Notes: a model not told the origin generated them from the letters alone. A stretch of 64,000 nucleotides of DNA from Mucilaginibacter sp. PAMB04168 (GCF_039634365.2 NZ_CP155079.2:1674001-1738000), one strand, 5' to 3'. Counted from the first letter of the stretch, positions 1 through 9,202 are shown. Program-made: numbers and translations.

Positions 1-1371
1 AGCGGCGACCCGGTTTTCGCGGGCACGATCAATCAAAAAGGCAGTTTTCAGTTCCGTACTGAAAAAGTCGGCAGTGAAACGCTCCTCGGACAGATCATTA
101 ACCTTGTACAGGAGGCGCAGGGCTCTAAAGCGCCGGTTCAAAAACTGGTCGATAAAATTGCAGGTATATTCGTACCGGTCGTAATGCTGATCGCGCTGAT
201 AACATTAGGTGCCTGGCTGCTATTCGGCGGTCAGCAAGCCTTAACGCAAGGGCTTTTGGCAATGGTGACGGTGCTGGTGATCGCCTGTCCTTGTGCGCTT
301 GGCCTGGCTACGCCCACCGCTGTAATGGTCGGTATTGGCAAGGGCGCTGAAAATGGCATCCTGATCAAAGATGCGGAAGCGCTCGAAATCGGTTATCAGG
401 TGAATGCAGTCGTACTGGATAAAACAGGGACGATCACGGAAGGAAAACCAGTGGTAACAGACCTGGTCTGGGCAAAGCAGGTTTCAGGAAAAGAAAATCC
501 CTTAGCTGCCATACTGTTATCACTGGAACTGCAATCAGAACATCCTCTCGCGGCAGCCGTGGTAGCGTACTTAAAAGAGCAAAACACTGAGACCGTAGCG
601 TCAACCTATTTTCATAGCCTCACAGGCCTGGGAATTGAAGGCATGTTTAACGGACAGCCGTTTTATGCCGGTAATCTGAAACTGGTAGAATCCTCTAAAA
701 CTAACTTGCCTGATGAACTTCGCGATGCGGCCAAAACGCTATCAGGTTCGGGTAAAACGGTCATTTATTTCGCTTCACATCTGGCGGTACTGGCTGTTAT
801 CGCCCTGCAAGACCGTGTCAAAAGTACTTCTGCAAAAGCGATTGCCGAATTACAAGGCGGTGGTATCACGGTCTATATGCTCACCGGTGACCACGCGGTT
901 ACTGCTGCATATATTGGTAAAGAGGCTGGTATCACAGAAATTATCGCGGGGGCCTTACCCGCCGCTAAAGCGGATTTTGTGAAAACGCTGCAAAGCGAGG
1001 GTAAAATAGTCGCGATGGTAGGCGATGGTATCAATGACAGCCAGGCGCTGGCACAGGCTAACCTTTCCATAGCGATGGGTCACGGCTCGGATATTGCGAT
1101 GGATGTGGCTAAGATCACGCTCGTGTCTTCAGATCTGTTGCAGATACCGAAAGCCCTTAAATTGTCCCGGCTCACTGTTCGTACAATTCGGCAAAATCTG
1201 TTCTGGGCATTTATCTATAACCTCATCGGCATTCCGCTGGCTGCCGGCATATTGTATCCGTTCAACGGCTTCCTGCTTAATCCCATGATCGCGGGTGCAG
1301 CTATGGCCCTTAGTTCTGTATCGGTGGTCAGCAACAGCCTTCGGCTTAAATATTCAAAAATTAACATATAG
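1..1371 (+). CDS. copA: copper-translocating P1B-type ATPase, CPC type (5' end outside window)
   Basis: Exports Cu+ (or Ag+) from the cytoplasm across the inner membrane using ATP. The reading frame is open from base 1, and the residues before the first ATG (184) are typical actuator-to-TM sequence, so this is the C-terminal part of a longer protein and not a 395-residue one. Visible are the CPC metal site in a membrane helix (286-294), the DKTG phosphorylation site (418-429), the SEHP nucleotide-binding motif near 535-546, TGD near 886 and GDGIND (1021-1038). Two C-terminal membrane helices follow. CPC indicates the Cu+/Ag+ class. A small HMA-domain protein follows 10 bases after the stop, consistent with a pump-chaperone pair. 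Confidence 0.93.
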   Translation, partial: SGDPVFAGTINQKGSFQFRTEKVGSETLLGQIINLVQEAQGSKAPVQKLVDKIAGIFVPVVMLIALITLGAWLLFGGQQALTQGLLAMVTVLVIACPCALGLATPTAVMVGIGKGAENGILIKDAEALEIGYQVNAVVLDKTGTITEGKPVVTDLVWAKQVSGKENPLAAILLSLELQSEHPLAAAVVAYLKEQNTETVASTYFHSLTGLGIEGMFNGQPFYAGNLKLVESSKTNLPDELRDAAKTLSGSGKTVIYFASHLAVLAVIALQDRVKSTSAKAIAELQGGGITVYMLTGDHAVTAAYIGKEAGITEIIAGALPAAKADFVKTLQSEGKIVAMVGDGINDSQALAQANLSIAMGHGSDIAMDVAKITLVSSDLLQIPKALKLSRLTVRTIRQNLFWAFIYNLIGIPLAAGILYPFNGFLLNPMIAGAAMALSSVSVVSNSLRLKYSKINI

Positions 1372-1381
1372 CATAAAAACA

Positions 1382-1597
1382 ATGGAAACTCTAAAATTCA
1401 AGACCACCATCAAATGTGGTGGCTGCATAGCAACGGTAACCCCGGTACTTAATAATTTGGACGGCGTACAAAAATGGGAGGTCGATACGGCTAACCCTGA
1501 TAAGGTACTGACTGTAGATACAAATAAAGGTTTGAATCCTAATGAAGTGATTAGCGCATTGAAGACCAAAGGCTTTCAGGCAGAAGTCATCAAATAA
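1382..1597 (+). CDS. small HMA-domain metallochaperone (CopZ-like)
   Basis: A 71-residue single heavy-metal-associated domain, probably a cytoplasmic Cu+ chaperone delivering to the ATPase just upstream. The N-terminal strand is followed by KCGGC at residues 11-15, a CxxC metal site, though with Lys before the first Cys where classical CopZ has Met-x. The rest has the expected beta-alpha-beta-beta-alpha-beta size. The ATG at 1382 is chosen over an upstream in-frame alternative start (1295) that would overlap the ATPase gene. Metal specificity is inferred from the neighbours. Confidence 0.85.
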   Translation: METLKFKTTIKCGGCIATVTPVLNNLDGVQKWEVDTANPDKVLTVDTNKGLNPNEVISALKTKGFQAEVIK

Positions 1598-1702
1598 ACC
1601 GATATTTGTAAGAGCCGCACTGAAAGGCAGGAATAGCGCTTTGACTATTAAGAAAAAACGGTAACTTTTAAACAAATGTAACTTTTTTGTGTATCTAATA
1701 TA

Positions 1703-2176
1703 ATGAGAAAATTCGGTGCCTTCGGCTTGGCTGCGTTTTACCTGTTGCTGACAACGGGTATGTTCGTATGCCTGGTTCACTGCGGTGCCGAATTTTTATT
1801 GGAAAAGTCGGGCCACGAATTAACGGCGCTTGCGCTTGATGACCATATGGGCGATGGCCACGATGAAGAATCTCTTGCCGGACATGATAGCGACCATCAT
1901 GAGGACAAAGAACATGGACACAAAAAATCTTGTGGTGAAGGTAAAGATTGCAGTTGCTGTAACCAGCACGGCAATTATGTGATCAAAGAAAACTCTTCCG
2001 CTTCGCTGGAATTTCAACTGAGCGCATTACAGGTCGCCGTGATTTTTTTACCTTATGATTCAGCAGCGCCTGTTCGGGGCATTTATGAGGCTAAAGTATC
2101 CTGGTTAAACGCCACGGGGCCGCCGCGGTCGGCTGTACAGCCTTTATTTCTTAAATACCGTTCTCTTCTGATCTGA
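1703..2176 (+). CDS. His/Cys-rich exported small protein, HYC_CC_PP-like
   Basis: A 157-residue protein with an N-terminal hydrophobic segment (residues 4-25) containing a VHCGA stretch, then an acidic His-rich linker with many His/Asp between residues 45 and 75, a CSCC cluster near residue 84 and a GPPRS motif near the C-terminus. The spacing of an early Cys, a later CC and a late PP fits the HYC_CC_PP group of small exported Bacteroidota proteins found beside metal genes. It is probably secreted or membrane-anchored, binding metal through His/Cys. The function is not established. A T-rich stretch with a TTTG core ends within about 15 bases of the ATG. Confidence 0.6.
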   Translation: MRKFGAFGLAAFYLLLTTGMFVCLVHCGAEFLLEKSGHELTALALDDHMGDGHDEESLAGHDSDHHEDKEHGHKKSCGEGKDCSCCNQHGNYVIKENSSASLEFQLSALQVAVIFLPYDSAAPVRGIYEAKVSWLNATGPPRSAVQPLFLKYRSLLI

Positions 2177-2245
2177 TTCAAGCATTGCCGCATTTCTGCG
2201 GCCTGAAGTAGTATTGCCTTCACTTTCTTTAGCTTGAATTAAAAC

Positions 2246-2809
2246 ATGACATTATATATTAAAAATATGGTTTGCGACCGCTGCATTATGGTCGTTAAAC
2301 AACAACTGGAAAATTTAGGTTTCCGCGTCACTGCAATTGCTCTAGGCAGCGCGGATGTACAGCCTGAGCCGGATGCCGTTCAATTAAGTGCTGTTTCCTC
2401 CGCTCTGAAGCTGCTTGGCTTCGAACTGATTGACAATGAAAAAGACCGCGTTGTGCAGCGCATCAAAGACCTGATCATTGAAAAGGTCCATCACAGCGAC
2501 CTTGCCGACAATCGCCTTAGTTTTTCAGATTACCTGTCCGATCAGGTTCATAAGGATTATACCTACCTCAGCCGGATGTTCTCGGAATCCGAGGATACCA
2601 CCATAGAAAAATTCATTATTCAGCAAAAGATCGAAAAAGTGAAAGAACTGCTGGAGTACGGCGAACTCAACATGAATGAGATCGCCTGGAAAATGGGCTA
2701 CAGCAGCAGCGCCCATTTGTCCACACAGTTCAAAACCATAACCGGGTTAACGCCGAGCCAGTATAAATCGTCCGATCAGCTGCCCAGAAAATCATTAGAT
2801 AAGGTATAA
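2246..2809 (+). CDS. AraC-type regulator with N-terminal HMA-like domain
   Basis: A 187-residue protein. The first 70 residues look like a heavy-metal-associated fold with a CDRC motif (Cys10, Cys13). The C-terminal portion (about 85-180) is an AraC-family DNA-binding domain with two helix-turn-helices; the second reads as MGYSSSAHLSTQFK, followed by the typical TGLTPSQYK ending. It probably senses Cu+/Ag+ directly and activates the oxidase gene that starts 10 bases downstream, and perhaps the whole block. AraC proteins normally carry a sugar-binding cupin, so a metallochaperone-like sensor is unusual. Regulation of the neighbours is inference. Confidence 0.82.
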   Translation: MTLYIKNMVCDRCIMVVKQQLENLGFRVTAIALGSADVQPEPDAVQLSAVSSALKLLGFELIDNEKDRVVQRIKDLIIEKVHHSDLADNRLSFSDYLSDQVHKDYTYLSRMFSESEDTTIEKFIIQQKIEKVKELLEYGELNMNEIAWKMGYSSSAHLSTQFKTITGLTPSQYKSSDQLPRKSLDKV

Positions 2810-2819
2810 AGCATTTGTT

Positions 2820-5567
2820 ATGAAAAACCTGAAGACAGTACTCCTAATAAGTTATCTCTGCGTGACTTTGGTTGCCCATGCCCAACAACATGAAATGCCC
2901 GGTATGAACATGAATTCATCGCAGAAAAATCAGCCTGAAAAATCAAAAATTTCGCAAACAAACCCGAAAACGAAAGCGAGTACGGCGCAAAAGCGATCGA
3001 GGAAAAGAACGGCGAACAGGAAAGGTGTGGGTAGCATGATTGGAATGAAAATGAACCATTCCAATAGTGGTATAATGCCCGGAAGAAAAATGCCGGAAAA
3101 GTCCGCTGCAAATAGCATGCAAAATATGGACATGTCTGAGCCAGCACATGGAATGAGTATGGGAACAGGCAGCATGCCGGGCATGAAGATGACCGCACAG
3201 CCGGCGAATCCAGGCGATACCATTAAAAGTACGTCATCCACACTAAATGATCACCTTATTCATGCAGGCAAACGGGTATATTATGATCTTAATATCGGCG
3301 ATACCATAGTTAACTACACCGGTAAGCGCGTCAAAGCCCTGGCTATTAACGGCCAGATACCAGGCCCTGTTTTAAGATTTACGGAAGGTGACACGGCTTA
3401 TATCCGTATCCATAACCACCGAAAAACTACAACATCTATCCACTGGCACGGCTTGCTCGTACCCAATAAATACGATGGCGTACCTTACATCAGTACCGTG
3501 CCTATAGAACCAGGCACGACGTTTACGAACGTCATACCCATCCGTCAGACCGGTACCTACTGGTATCATACTCACACCGAGTTAGACGAGCAGGCTGGCC
3601 TATACGGCCCTATTGTGATACAGCCGCAGGTTCGCAAAGATAATTACCCGGAACAGGTCTTTATGTTGTCCGATTGGACCGATTACCGGCCAAAAGAGGT
3701 TTTAAGAATGCTTAAGCGGGGCAGCGACTGGTTCTCTATCCAGCGGGGCAGCGTACTGAGCTATGGCGGAGCTATAGAAAAGGGTTACCTGAGCGACAAA
3801 TTGAAGCTGGACTGGATGCGTATGCCAGCGATGGACCTTGTGGATGTAAAATATGACCGTTTTCTGGCCAACGGGCAAGGCAATCAGGATTTTACACGGT
3901 TCAAGGCTGGGGAAACCGTGAAGATGCGCATCATTAATGGTTCAGCGTCCAGTTACTTCTGGCTTAATTATGCAGGCGGGTCAATGACCGTGATAGCTGC
4001 GGATGGCTTAGCTGTAAAGCCAGTTCAGGTCGATAAAATTTTAATTGGAACAGCTGAGACTTATGACGTGCTCATTAAGATACCTGCCTCCGGTAAATAT
4101 GAATTCCGGGCCACGGCGCAGGATATTACCGGAAAAGTTTCGGCATGGTTTGGTAGCGGCAAAGAATTTAAAACCACGGACATTCCAAAAGTGCCCTATT
4201 ACCGGTTTACCCATACTTTCAATCAAATGATGGGCATGATGAATATGCCCATGAACTCCGTTCCGAATTCCAAAGTAAAAAACGACGGTCTCGAGTTTTC
4301 AAAAAGTGATGGGATGATGAAGATGGGAAATATGAAGATGAATGGACAAGATCCCAGTCGTCAAAATATGCAGAAAATGAACATGCCCGGAATGAAGATG
4401 GATCAAATGTCCGGAATGGCCTCCGATAGTTCAAAGAATGGAAAGCAAGATAAGGAAAAAACGCCGGGTATGGCCATGCAGCCGGGAATGGACGATATGA
4501 ACATGGGTGGGATGGCTATGAAAATGAAAGATGATGGGAAAGGAACGCCTATGGGGCCCGGCCAATCCATGCTGCTGGGTTTAGGCGGGAAAGGAAAAAT
4601 TCTAAGCTATGATATGCTGGAGGCTAATTCTACTACAGCCATTGAAGGAAAGCACACTGTTCGAACCTATCATTTATATCTTACTGGCAGCATGCTACGT
4701 TACACCTGGTTTATCAATAATAAACCGCTATCAGAAGCAGACAGGTTACTAATCAGGAAAGGAGAAATTGTCCGCTTTGTGTTTCATAATACGACGATGA
4801 TGGAACACCCGATGCACCTGCACGGACATTTTTTTCGTGTACTGAATGCTAAAGGCGATTCCGCACCACTTAAACATACGGTGAGTATTGAACCGATGAA
4901 GGTACAAACGATAGAGTATCTGGCCGACGAAGCACACGACTGGTTTTTCCATTGCCACACACTTTATCACATGATGTCAGGTATGGCAAGGGTGGTACGT
5001 TATGAAGATTCGCCAAGTAACCCTGATGTAGCGAAATATCAGCCGAACAACCCGGTAATTAATGATGACCGGCAGTTTTACACCTGGGCGCAGCTGTCCT
5101 TTCATTCTCAGACCAACACCGGAAGCATCTTTGTCTCCAATACCCGTTATGAGTTCAATGCAAACTACCGTGCGAGCTACGATGGAAGATACGAATTTGA
5201 ACCGCGCGCGGAACGTTACCTGGATAACCCGCAATACCTTGCGGCTTATATCGGTGGAAGCTTTGAAAAAAACACGAAGGGTGGCCGGTTCACACAGTAT
5301 AGTGAAAATAGTGCAGTTGTAGGCTTAAGATACTTGTTGCCGCTATTTATACAAACGGATGCACGCGTCAACTCAAAAGGAAAGTTCCGATTTGCTTTGA
5401 GCAGGGAAGACATCCCGCTTTCCAGCAGGCTTTATCTTGGTGCGTCTTATAATACTGACAAGGAATTCCAAATGGATACGCGGTATGTGCTCACCAAATA
5501 TTTTGCGTTATCACTCAGTTACGATAACCAGTACGGCTTTGGAGGGGGCCTTACTGTCATTTACTAA
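2820..5567 (+). CDS. Met-rich multicopper oxidase with C-terminal beta-barrel-like extension (CopA/PcoA type)
   Basis: A 915-residue exported protein with signal peptide (1-21, ending AHAQ). Residues 24-125 are rich in Met, Pro and Gly (MPGM repeats). Type 1/2/3 copper motifs are all present: HWHG at 208-211, WYHTH at 248-252, HPMHLHGH at 663-670, and HCHTLYHMMSGM at 711-722 (type-1 ligands Cys712, His717, Met722). A Met-rich insert lies at about 467-583. It should oxidise Cu+ to Cu2+ outside the cytoplasm. The last ~170 residues, after the oxidase core ends, alternate polar and aromatic residues and finish in Tyr, resembling the CopB outer-membrane barrel. PcoA-type oxidases are about 600 residues, so this is a large fusion. 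Confidence 0.88.
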   Translation: MKNLKTVLLISYLCVTLVAHAQQHEMPGMNMNSSQKNQPEKSKISQTNPKTKASTAQKRSRKRTANRKGVGSMIGMKMNHSNSGIMPGRKMPEKSAANSMQNMDMSEPAHGMSMGTGSMPGMKMTAQPANPGDTIKSTSSTLNDHLIHAGKRVYYDLNIGDTIVNYTGKRVKALAINGQIPGPVLRFTEGDTAYIRIHNHRKTTTSIHWHGLLVPNKYDGVPYISTVPIEPGTTFTNVIPIRQTGTYWYHTHTELDEQAGLYGPIVIQPQVRKDNYPEQVFMLSDWTDYRPKEVLRMLKRGSDWFSIQRGSVLSYGGAIEKGYLSDKLKLDWMRMPAMDLVDVKYDRFLANGQGNQDFTRFKAGETVKMRIINGSASSYFWLNYAGGSMTVIAADGLAVKPVQVDKILIGTAETYDVLIKIPASGKYEFRATAQDITGKVSAWFGSGKEFKTTDIPKVPYYRFTHTFNQMMGMMNMPMNSVPNSKVKNDGLEFSKSDGMMKMGNMKMNGQDPSRQNMQKMNMPGMKMDQMSGMASDSSKNGKQDKEKTPGMAMQPGMDDMNMGGMAMKMKDDGKGTPMGPGQSMLLGLGGKGKILSYDMLEANSTTAIEGKHTVRTYHLYLTGSMLRYTWFINNKPLSEADRLLIRKGEIVRFVFHNTTMMEHPMHLHGHFFRVLNAKGDSAPLKHTVSIEPMKVQTIEYLADEAHDWFFHCHTLYHMMSGMARVVRYEDSPSNPDVAKYQPNNPVINDDRQFYTWAQLSFHSQTNTGSIFVSNTRYEFNANYRASYDGRYEFEPRAERYLDNPQYLAAYIGGSFEKNTKGGRFTQYSENSAVVGLRYLLPLFIQTDARVNSKGKFRFALSREDIPLSSRLYLGASYNTDKEFQMDTRYVLTKYFALSLSYDNQYGFGGGLTVIY

Positions 5568-5603
5568 TTCAAACGCATTAAATTTTAATAATCAATAATA
5601 TCT

Positions 5604-6269
5604 ATGAAAACATCAATTGTAATGATTCCACTTTTTGCGCTAGGCGCAACAGGAATGAACGCCGAAATGGCAATGAACGGCCGATTAATGAGCAGCCACT
5701 ACTATCCAACGACGGATGTATCAATGTTAGCTCAAATGCAAGGCGACCCGCTTATGGAAGCAATGAATAAAATGATGAAGGAGATGCATGCTCAGCAGAT
5801 GAAGGGTAATATCGACCTTGATTTTGCAACTATGCTCAGAATTCACCACATGGGCGCAATTGACATGGCCAAGGTGGAAGTGCAGCAGGGTAAAGATGCC
5901 GTAATGAAAAGTTTGGCACAAAAAATAGTGGACGCGCAAACTAAGGAGGTTACAGAGCTTGATCAATTAATCCCTACCCTACAAAGCGGAAATAAAAATT
6001 ATGATCCGGCCAATAAAAATTCAGGTGCGGGTAAGGCTATGAGTGACAATATGATGGCGATGATGAAAACTGGGAACATGTCCATGTCTTCCATAGATCA
6101 TGAATTTGCAGATATGATGACCAAGCACCACAAAGACGGGTTGATAATGGCGAAAAGCATCTTAGCAAATGCAAAAAATGGCAAGCTCCGATCGATGGCT
6201 CAAAAATCCATTCCTGAACAAACCAGTGATATCAGTAAAATGGAACATTGGATGCAATCACATAAATAA
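5604..6269 (+). CDS. exported DUF305 protein, two DUF305 repeats
   Basis: A 221-residue protein with an N-terminal hydrophobic leader and two tandem DUF305 units. Each has the signature of an Asp-Phe-Ala start, a His-His pair (His81-His82 and His175-His176) and a following helix with Lys-rich and Gln/Glu positions. DUF305 proteins adopt a ferritin-like helical fold and are found beside copper-resistance genes. The linkers are rich in Met, a Cu+ ligand. It is probably a periplasmic or surface copper-binding protein. It follows the oxidase by 36 bases and precedes a second DUF305 gene by 27, so it is part of the copper operon. The biochemical role is unproven. Confidence 0.85.
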   Translation: MKTSIVMIPLFALGATGMNAEMAMNGRLMSSHYYPTTDVSMLAQMQGDPLMEAMNKMMKEMHAQQMKGNIDLDFATMLRIHHMGAIDMAKVEVQQGKDAVMKSLAQKIVDAQTKEVTELDQLIPTLQSGNKNYDPANKNSGAGKAMSDNMMAMMKTGNMSMSSIDHEFADMMTKHHKDGLIMAKSILANAKNGKLRSMAQKSIPEQTSDISKMEHWMQSHK

Positions 6270-6296
6270 ATAAGGGGATAACTAAAAACTGAAACC

Positions 6297-6914
6297 ATGA
6301 AAAACGTAATAAAATTGACCTGGCTACTGGTTATCGCAGGCTTTTTTGCTGCCTGTACGAAAGACAACAATGAAATCAAAATTCAGAATCACGATCAGGA
6401 TCAGATGATGAGCATTATGCATCAAATGATGTCGAAAATGGATACCATGAAGATGACTAAAGATCCCGACAACGATTTTGCTATGATGATGCGCATGCAC
6501 CATCAGGGCGCAATTGATATGGCCAATCTCGAACTGAAAAGTGGCAGCGATGCAACAATGAAACAAATGGCCCAATCTATTATGACCAGCCAACAAGCAG
6601 AAATAACGCAGCTTACCGCCTTTCTCGCCTCCCATCCACCTCATACCAACGACCCTAATTTTGATACCATGCAGATGGATAACATGAAAAAAGCAGGAAA
6701 ACAGGCGGATTTGCAGATCATAAACGGGGACATCGACCACGACTTTGCTATTCTAATGATCGGCCACCATCAAAGTGCAATTGAAAACGCTCGTCTCGAA
6801 CTTTTGCATGGGCAGGAACAGCGTATGAAAACGATGGCTACCAATATTATCGATGCACAAATGAAGGAAATAGATCAGTTCCAGGACTGGCTATTGGCCA
6901 GGGGCAATAAATAA
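6297..6914 (+). CDS. DUF305 lipoprotein, two DUF305 repeats
   Basis: A 205-residue paralogue of the preceding gene, but with a lipoprotein signal (lipobox FFAAC, Cys20). It carries two DUF305 units with His pairs at 68-69 and 157-158, and Met-rich stretches around residues 33-50. Lipidation would put it on a membrane, probably facing the periplasm, whereas its neighbour appears soluble. The internal repeat and the adjacent paralogue suggest two rounds of duplication. Expected to bind Cu+/Ag+; the mechanism is unknown. Confidence 0.86.
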   Translation: MKNVIKLTWLLVIAGFFAACTKDNNEIKIQNHDQDQMMSIMHQMMSKMDTMKMTKDPDNDFAMMMRMHHQGAIDMANLELKSGSDATMKQMAQSIMTSQQAEITQLTAFLASHPPHTNDPNFDTMQMDNMKKAGKQADLQIINGDIDHDFAILMIGHHQSAIENARLELLHGQEQRMKTMATNIIDAQMKEIDQFQDWLLARGNK

Positions 6915-6946
6915 TGTAATTCACTAAGTTTATAACTATAAAACAA

Positions 6947-7288
6947 ATGATTATGTCACATCAAAAATTTCAGGATTGTATCGATGAGTGTGTTGCCTGT
7001 GCAGTGGCTTGCAGCCATTGTGCAACTTCATGCCTTCAGGAAAAGGATATTAAGATGATGTCCCGTTGTATCCAATTGGATTTAGAATGCGCGGCAATAT
7101 GCCGGGCTGCAGCAGAGGTCATGAGTTTGGGAAGCGGGTTCAGTGCACACTTGTGCAGGGTCTGTGCAGATGTTTGTAAAGCGTGCGGAGATGAATGCGC
7201 CAAGCACGATATGGAGCATTGTCAGGCTTGTGCGGAAGCTTGCCGCAAATGCGCCGAAGCTTGTGAGGAGATGGCAACTGCCGCTTAA
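6947..7288 (+). CDS. four-helix bundle copper-storage protein (Csp-like, DUF326)
   Basis: A 113-residue protein with no signal peptide and 19 cysteines in regular CxxxC and CxxC spacing along predicted helices (DECVACAVAC, CRVCADVCKACGDEC). This is the hallmark of Csp-type four-helix bundles, which fill with Cu+ through core-facing Cys. The missing leader points to a cytosolic, Csp3-like protein that buffers or stores Cu+. ATG 6947 and ATG 6953 are both possible starts; the second gives a cleaner MSHQ N-terminus. A strong hairpin follows the stop. Confidence 0.9.
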   Translation: MIMSHQKFQDCIDECVACAVACSHCATSCLQEKDIKMMSRCIQLDLECAAICRAAAEVMSLGSGFSAHLCRVCADVCKACGDECAKHDMEHCQACAEACRKCAEACEEMATAA

Positions 7289-7299
7289 TCAACAAATTC

Positions 7300-7334
7300 A
7301 GCCATTGCCCCGTTTCGGGGCAATGGCTATTTAA
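7300..7334 (+). terminator. hairpin after the Csp-like gene
   Basis: A perfect 12-bp stem (7300-7311 with 7317-7328) with loop GTTTC, followed by an A/T-rich tract with only short T runs. It is likely a terminator or an mRNA-stabilising hairpin ending the transcript that starts with the first oxidase. Confidence 0.7.
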
Positions 7335-7359
7335 TTCTTTAATCAAAATTTACCAAAAA

Positions 7360-7812
7360 ATGGAAAAAGGAAATTATAAAAAATTCGTCTTGATGCTGTT
7401 GGCATCCTACATCGTCATGTACGCTATCATGTACCTGGACGATGACCAAATTGACCATATTTATCTTAATATGACGCGGTTTTATATGACGCTCATCATG
7501 ATCAGCGCGATGGCTCTCATCATGCTTGCCATGATGCGGATGATGTACCAGAATAAAAAGCTCAATGCGATCATTGTTATTTCCAGCGTCGCTGTTTTTG
7601 GGTTAGCACTGACAGGCGTTCGTACACAGGCCGGTATTGGTGACGTACAATACATGAAAGGGATGATCCCGCACCATTCCATTGCCATTATGACCAGTAA
7701 ACATGCCAACATCAAAGATCCGGAAGTGAAAAAACTATCCCGTGACATTATTGATGCACAGGAAAAGGAGATTGCTGAAATGAAGCAGATTCTAAGTAGA
7801 ATGGAAAAATAA
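7360..7812 (+). CDS. membrane-anchored DUF305 protein
   Basis: A 150-residue protein with three predicted membrane helices (about residues 9-27, 41-63 and 68-86) followed by a single soluble DUF305 unit with MIPHHS (His105-His106) and the downstream helix IIDAQEKEIAEM. It is the third DUF305 gene in the block and the only one with a multi-helix membrane anchor. It may bind metal at the outer face of the inner membrane. Function inferred only from family and context. Confidence 0.85.
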   Translation: MEKGNYKKFVLMLLASYIVMYAIMYLDDDQIDHIYLNMTRFYMTLIMISAMALIMLAMMRMMYQNKKLNAIIVISSVAVFGLALTGVRTQAGIGDVQYMKGMIPHHSIAIMTSKHANIKDPEVKKLSRDIIDAQEKEIAEMKQILSRMEK

Positions 7813-7951
7813 ATATCCGCAAAGGAAATTATCAATAGGAATATGAGTCGAGTGAAGAAAACATTGGTCTGGCTTTTTAAAGTGCTTTTCGTAAAAAAAT
7901 GCTGTAGATAACATCTTCTCGCTTTTATAGTATATTAGTTTTTTTTAATAC

Positions 7952-9202
7952 ATGAGCGAGCACTTATTATCTATAATTCATCAGTATAAAAATGATCAGG
8001 AATCAGTTTACAATACCTGGTTTATCAATAATGAAGAACGCTTAAAAGCCTTCCGCTCGATCCGGCGGGGTGTATTGCAAGTGATCGAAGACATCAAAAG
8101 CAAGCGTTTCGGGAACGATTTTAAAGGCAGTTCCCTGGAATTTGTGCTGTCCTGCATTACGGAACAAAAGCAGGTTTTCGAGGGGGCTTCGCATCCCTTT
8201 TACTGGAAGCCAAAATTGAGGATTCCTGATATCTACGAAAATCAGTCGAATAAGATCGCTTTCGGGCAATTCCTGGAAAATTGCATCCATGCAAAAAATG
8301 AAGAGCAGGTGGTTAAAGAGATTGAAAAATTGGATGCGCTTAAGATCAAAGGCCTGGGGCCTGCGGTTGCCAGTATCCTGTATTTCCTGCACCCTACCTG
8401 GATACCGCCGTTCAATACCGCGATCATCAACGGGTTCAACTACCTTTTTAAAGACAAGAAAAAATTAGGCAGTTGGAGCGAATACCTGAAGGTCAGAGAA
8501 GTCATTATGGACATGAACCGCCAGCATTGCAATGAATTATCGCTTGACACCGGTGCGTTCTCTGGATTGCTATTTGAGATCGGCACCCAAAAACTGCTTT
8601 TAGGAAAAGATGAATACCTTTCAGAGACCGAGCGTAACCGGTTGGAAAAACTCATTGAAAAACGTCATAAAGAAAAGCGTGCGGAAACTGCCGATGAACA
8701 TCTTCACAATGAAATGCAGTTCCATCTGCTAAAGATCGGGCATGCACTCGGCTACGATGTGATCGCCGCCTCTAACGACCGCTCTAAAGAGTGGAACGGA
8801 AATAAGTTCACCTTTATTTCGCTGGCCAACTTCCCCCCGTTAGTTTTGGACAAAGAGGTACTGAACACCGTTAAGTTGATCGACGTTCTTTGGTTCCAAA
8901 AAGGCACCCCTAAAGTCATCGCCGCGTTTGAAGTGGAGAAAAGCACAAGTATCTATTCCGGGATACTGCGGCTGACCGATCTGAGTTGCAGCCTGAATAG
9001 CAAGGAGGAAGTATTATATCTCGTGGTGCCTGACCAACGCGAAAAAGATGTTGTTATGCAGCTTACCAGGCCATCGATCCGGCAAGGGAATATGGAAATG
9101 AAATACATTTGCTTTTCTGACCTTCGGCAGCATTGTGACGCGCTGTGCAAATTTGGCGACGATCATTCCATTATGCAGAAGATTGCAAAGGAAGCAGTGT
9201 AA
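7952..9202 (+). CDS. putative HhH plus PD-(D/E)XK-type nuclease of unknown role
   Basis: A 416-residue soluble protein I do not recognise as a named family. Residues 1-230 are helical and include a helix-hairpin-helix-like KIKGLGPAVAS stretch (131-141) followed by a Trp/Pro-rich segment, reminiscent of HhH base-excision glycosylases. Residues 235-416 look like a PD-(D/E)XK nuclease: a conserved Asp (IDV, Asp311), then a strand ending FEVEKS (Glu328, Glu330, Lys331) and a helix. No partner such as a methyltransferase or helicase lies beside it. It could be a restriction, defence or repair enzyme carried by the island. Catalysis is inference from motifs. Confidence 0.5.
   Translation: MSEHLLSIIHQYKNDQESVYNTWFINNEERLKAFRSIRRGVLQVIEDIKSKRFGNDFKGSSLEFVLSCITEQKQVFEGASHPFYWKPKLRIPDIYENQSNKIAFGQFLENCIHAKNEEQVVKEIEKLDALKIKGLGPAVASILYFLHPTWIPPFNTAIINGFNYLFKDKKKLGSWSEYLKVREVIMDMNRQHCNELSLDTGAFSGLLFEIGTQKLLLGKDEYLSETERNRLEKLIEKRHKEKRAETADEHLHNEMQFHLLKIGHALGYDVIAASNDRSKEWNGNKFTFISLANFPPLVLDKEVLNTVKLIDVLWFQKGTPKVIAAFEVEKSTSIYSGILRLTDLSCSLNSKEEVLYLVVPDQREKDVVMQLTRPSIRQGNMEMKYICFSDLRQHCDALCKFGDDHSIMQKIAKEAV

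Noticed and set aside
1295..1597. Longer start for the HMA protein
   Set aside because: It would overlap the ATPase gene by 77 bases and add 29 residues unlike any HMA protein; ATG 1382 fits better.
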